Positions 63,583 through 64,000 of a DNA stretch of 64,000 nt are shown here, piece by piece. The stretch comes from a virus. How positions within the stretch are numbered: position 1 is the first letter of the stretch; each line of letters opens with the position of its first letter. The stretch spans positions 1 through 64,000 of the IMG/VR virus record IMGVR_UViG_3300032163_000012, one strand, 5' to 3'. The position numbers were made by a program, and so were the translations under genes. A model generated the notes under the pieces. It was not told the DNA's origin. It did not search any database and was given only the letters and a program-made list of their open reading frames with translations.

Positions 63583-64000
63583 TTATTCAGGCGTGCCCCA
63601 CAAGATTTTGGTGTTCGCCGTGGTTTCTATTTCGTCCAACAGCGCCGCGAATGCTGTCTCTATGGTCTTGTTTGGCCGAACTAGATCATAGTGAATCTTG
63701 AGCGATCCATTGTTCAGGCGATAACGGAAACGCGCTTCGACGATGTATTTCGGCGCATCACGTCCTTTGAACACCGGCACACTAATCTCGAAGCGCTCTG
63801 GTATGGTCAGCGTTTCACCAGTAGCCATTGTGGACGTTCCCTCCACACTGTTCGAGTATTCGAGCACGATGTCACCATCGTTCAGGCGTACTTTCTTGCC
63901 AAATACCTGCCCTTGGCGGATTCTCATATTCAGGGCCACGTCCATGAATTTCGCCGGCTCTGGCGCTACGATGTCGAATAGGTTTTCTTCTAGCCAGGCG
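63583..64000 (-). CDS. DUF2303 (YfdQ-like) protein, C-terminal 139 residues
   Basis: The frame is open into the right edge (first visible residues AWLEENLFDIVAPEPAKF) and ends at 63583. The part after it (DVALNMRIRQGQVFGKKVRLNDGDIVLEYSN, then IPERFEISVPVFKG, YIVEARFRYRLNNGSLKIHYDLVRPNKTIE and ILWGTP) agrees with the end of DUF2303 proteins as I remember them. An internal ATG (63945) is probably not the start. The N-terminal fragment at 1-126 should be joined to this one with about 80-100 residues missing between. Confidence 0.75.
   Translation of the reverse strand, partial: AWLEENLFDIVAPEPAKFMDVALNMRIRQGQVFGKKVRLNDGDIVLEYSNSVEGTSTMATGETLTIPERFEISVPVFKGRDAPKYIVEARFRYRLNNGSLKIHYDLVRPNKTIETAFAALLDEIETTANTKILWGTPE

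Overview
The window is almost the whole genome of a GC-rich tailed phage with a short (podovirus) tail. It has a P22-like portal, a P22 gp4-like connector, a gp10-like tail needle/stabilisation protein, an N4-gp56-type major capsid protein, several tail spikes, and one 4,436-residue virion polyvalent protein. From memory, this layout matches the Bcep22/BcepIL02 group of Burkholderia podoviruses (Lessievirus-like); I could not check that by search. No integrase, transposase, reverse transcriptase or CRISPR array is visible. The two window ends fit together. The N-terminus of a leftward DUF2303 gene leaves the left edge and the C-terminus of a DUF2303 gene enters from the right edge, so the source is probably a circular or circularly permuted genome only a few hundred bases longer than 64 kb.

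Layout. (1) A leftward early operon starts at a promoter near 1640, runs through an excisionase-like HTH gene, DUF1064 and DUF2303, continues across the window join, and passes an HNH gene, a KTSC gene and three small genes before a terminator at about 61.65 kb. (2) A rightward early operon (1.7-11.4 kb) starts from an overlapping promoter. It holds a PD-(D/E)XK nuclease with a possible Fe-S cluster, a Rad50-like ATPase with a CxxC hook, two HNH endonucleases, a sigma-region-4 protein and two replication genes (a DUF1376 initiator-like protein and its partner). (3) A leftward accessory operon (16.1-11.4 kb) has a good sigma70 promoter at 16.21-16.24 kb. It carries small unknown genes, stem-loops between several genes, a hexapeptide-repeat protein and a lipoprotein. 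(4) The rightward late region (16.3-61.6 kb) runs from terminase through portal, YadA-head/S74 fibre, methyltransferase plus glycosyltransferase, scaffold, capsid, connector, two pectate-lyase-type spikes, needle, fibre, ejection proteins and the giant protein to holin-like proteins, M15 endolysin and lipoprotein.

Points of most interest. Two well-formed genes with strong ribosome binding sites are nested in the same +1 frame inside low-complexity linkers of the giant gene. A perfect chromosomal-type parS palindrome sits between the terminase subunit genes. A complete tRNA with initiator (fMet) identity features, including the C1:A72 mismatch, lies next to the large terminase gene. A ParB/sulfiredoxin-like segment occurs in the giant protein. 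Many starts are GTG or TTG and most genes overlap their neighbours by four bases (ATGA or GTGA), so translational coupling is general.
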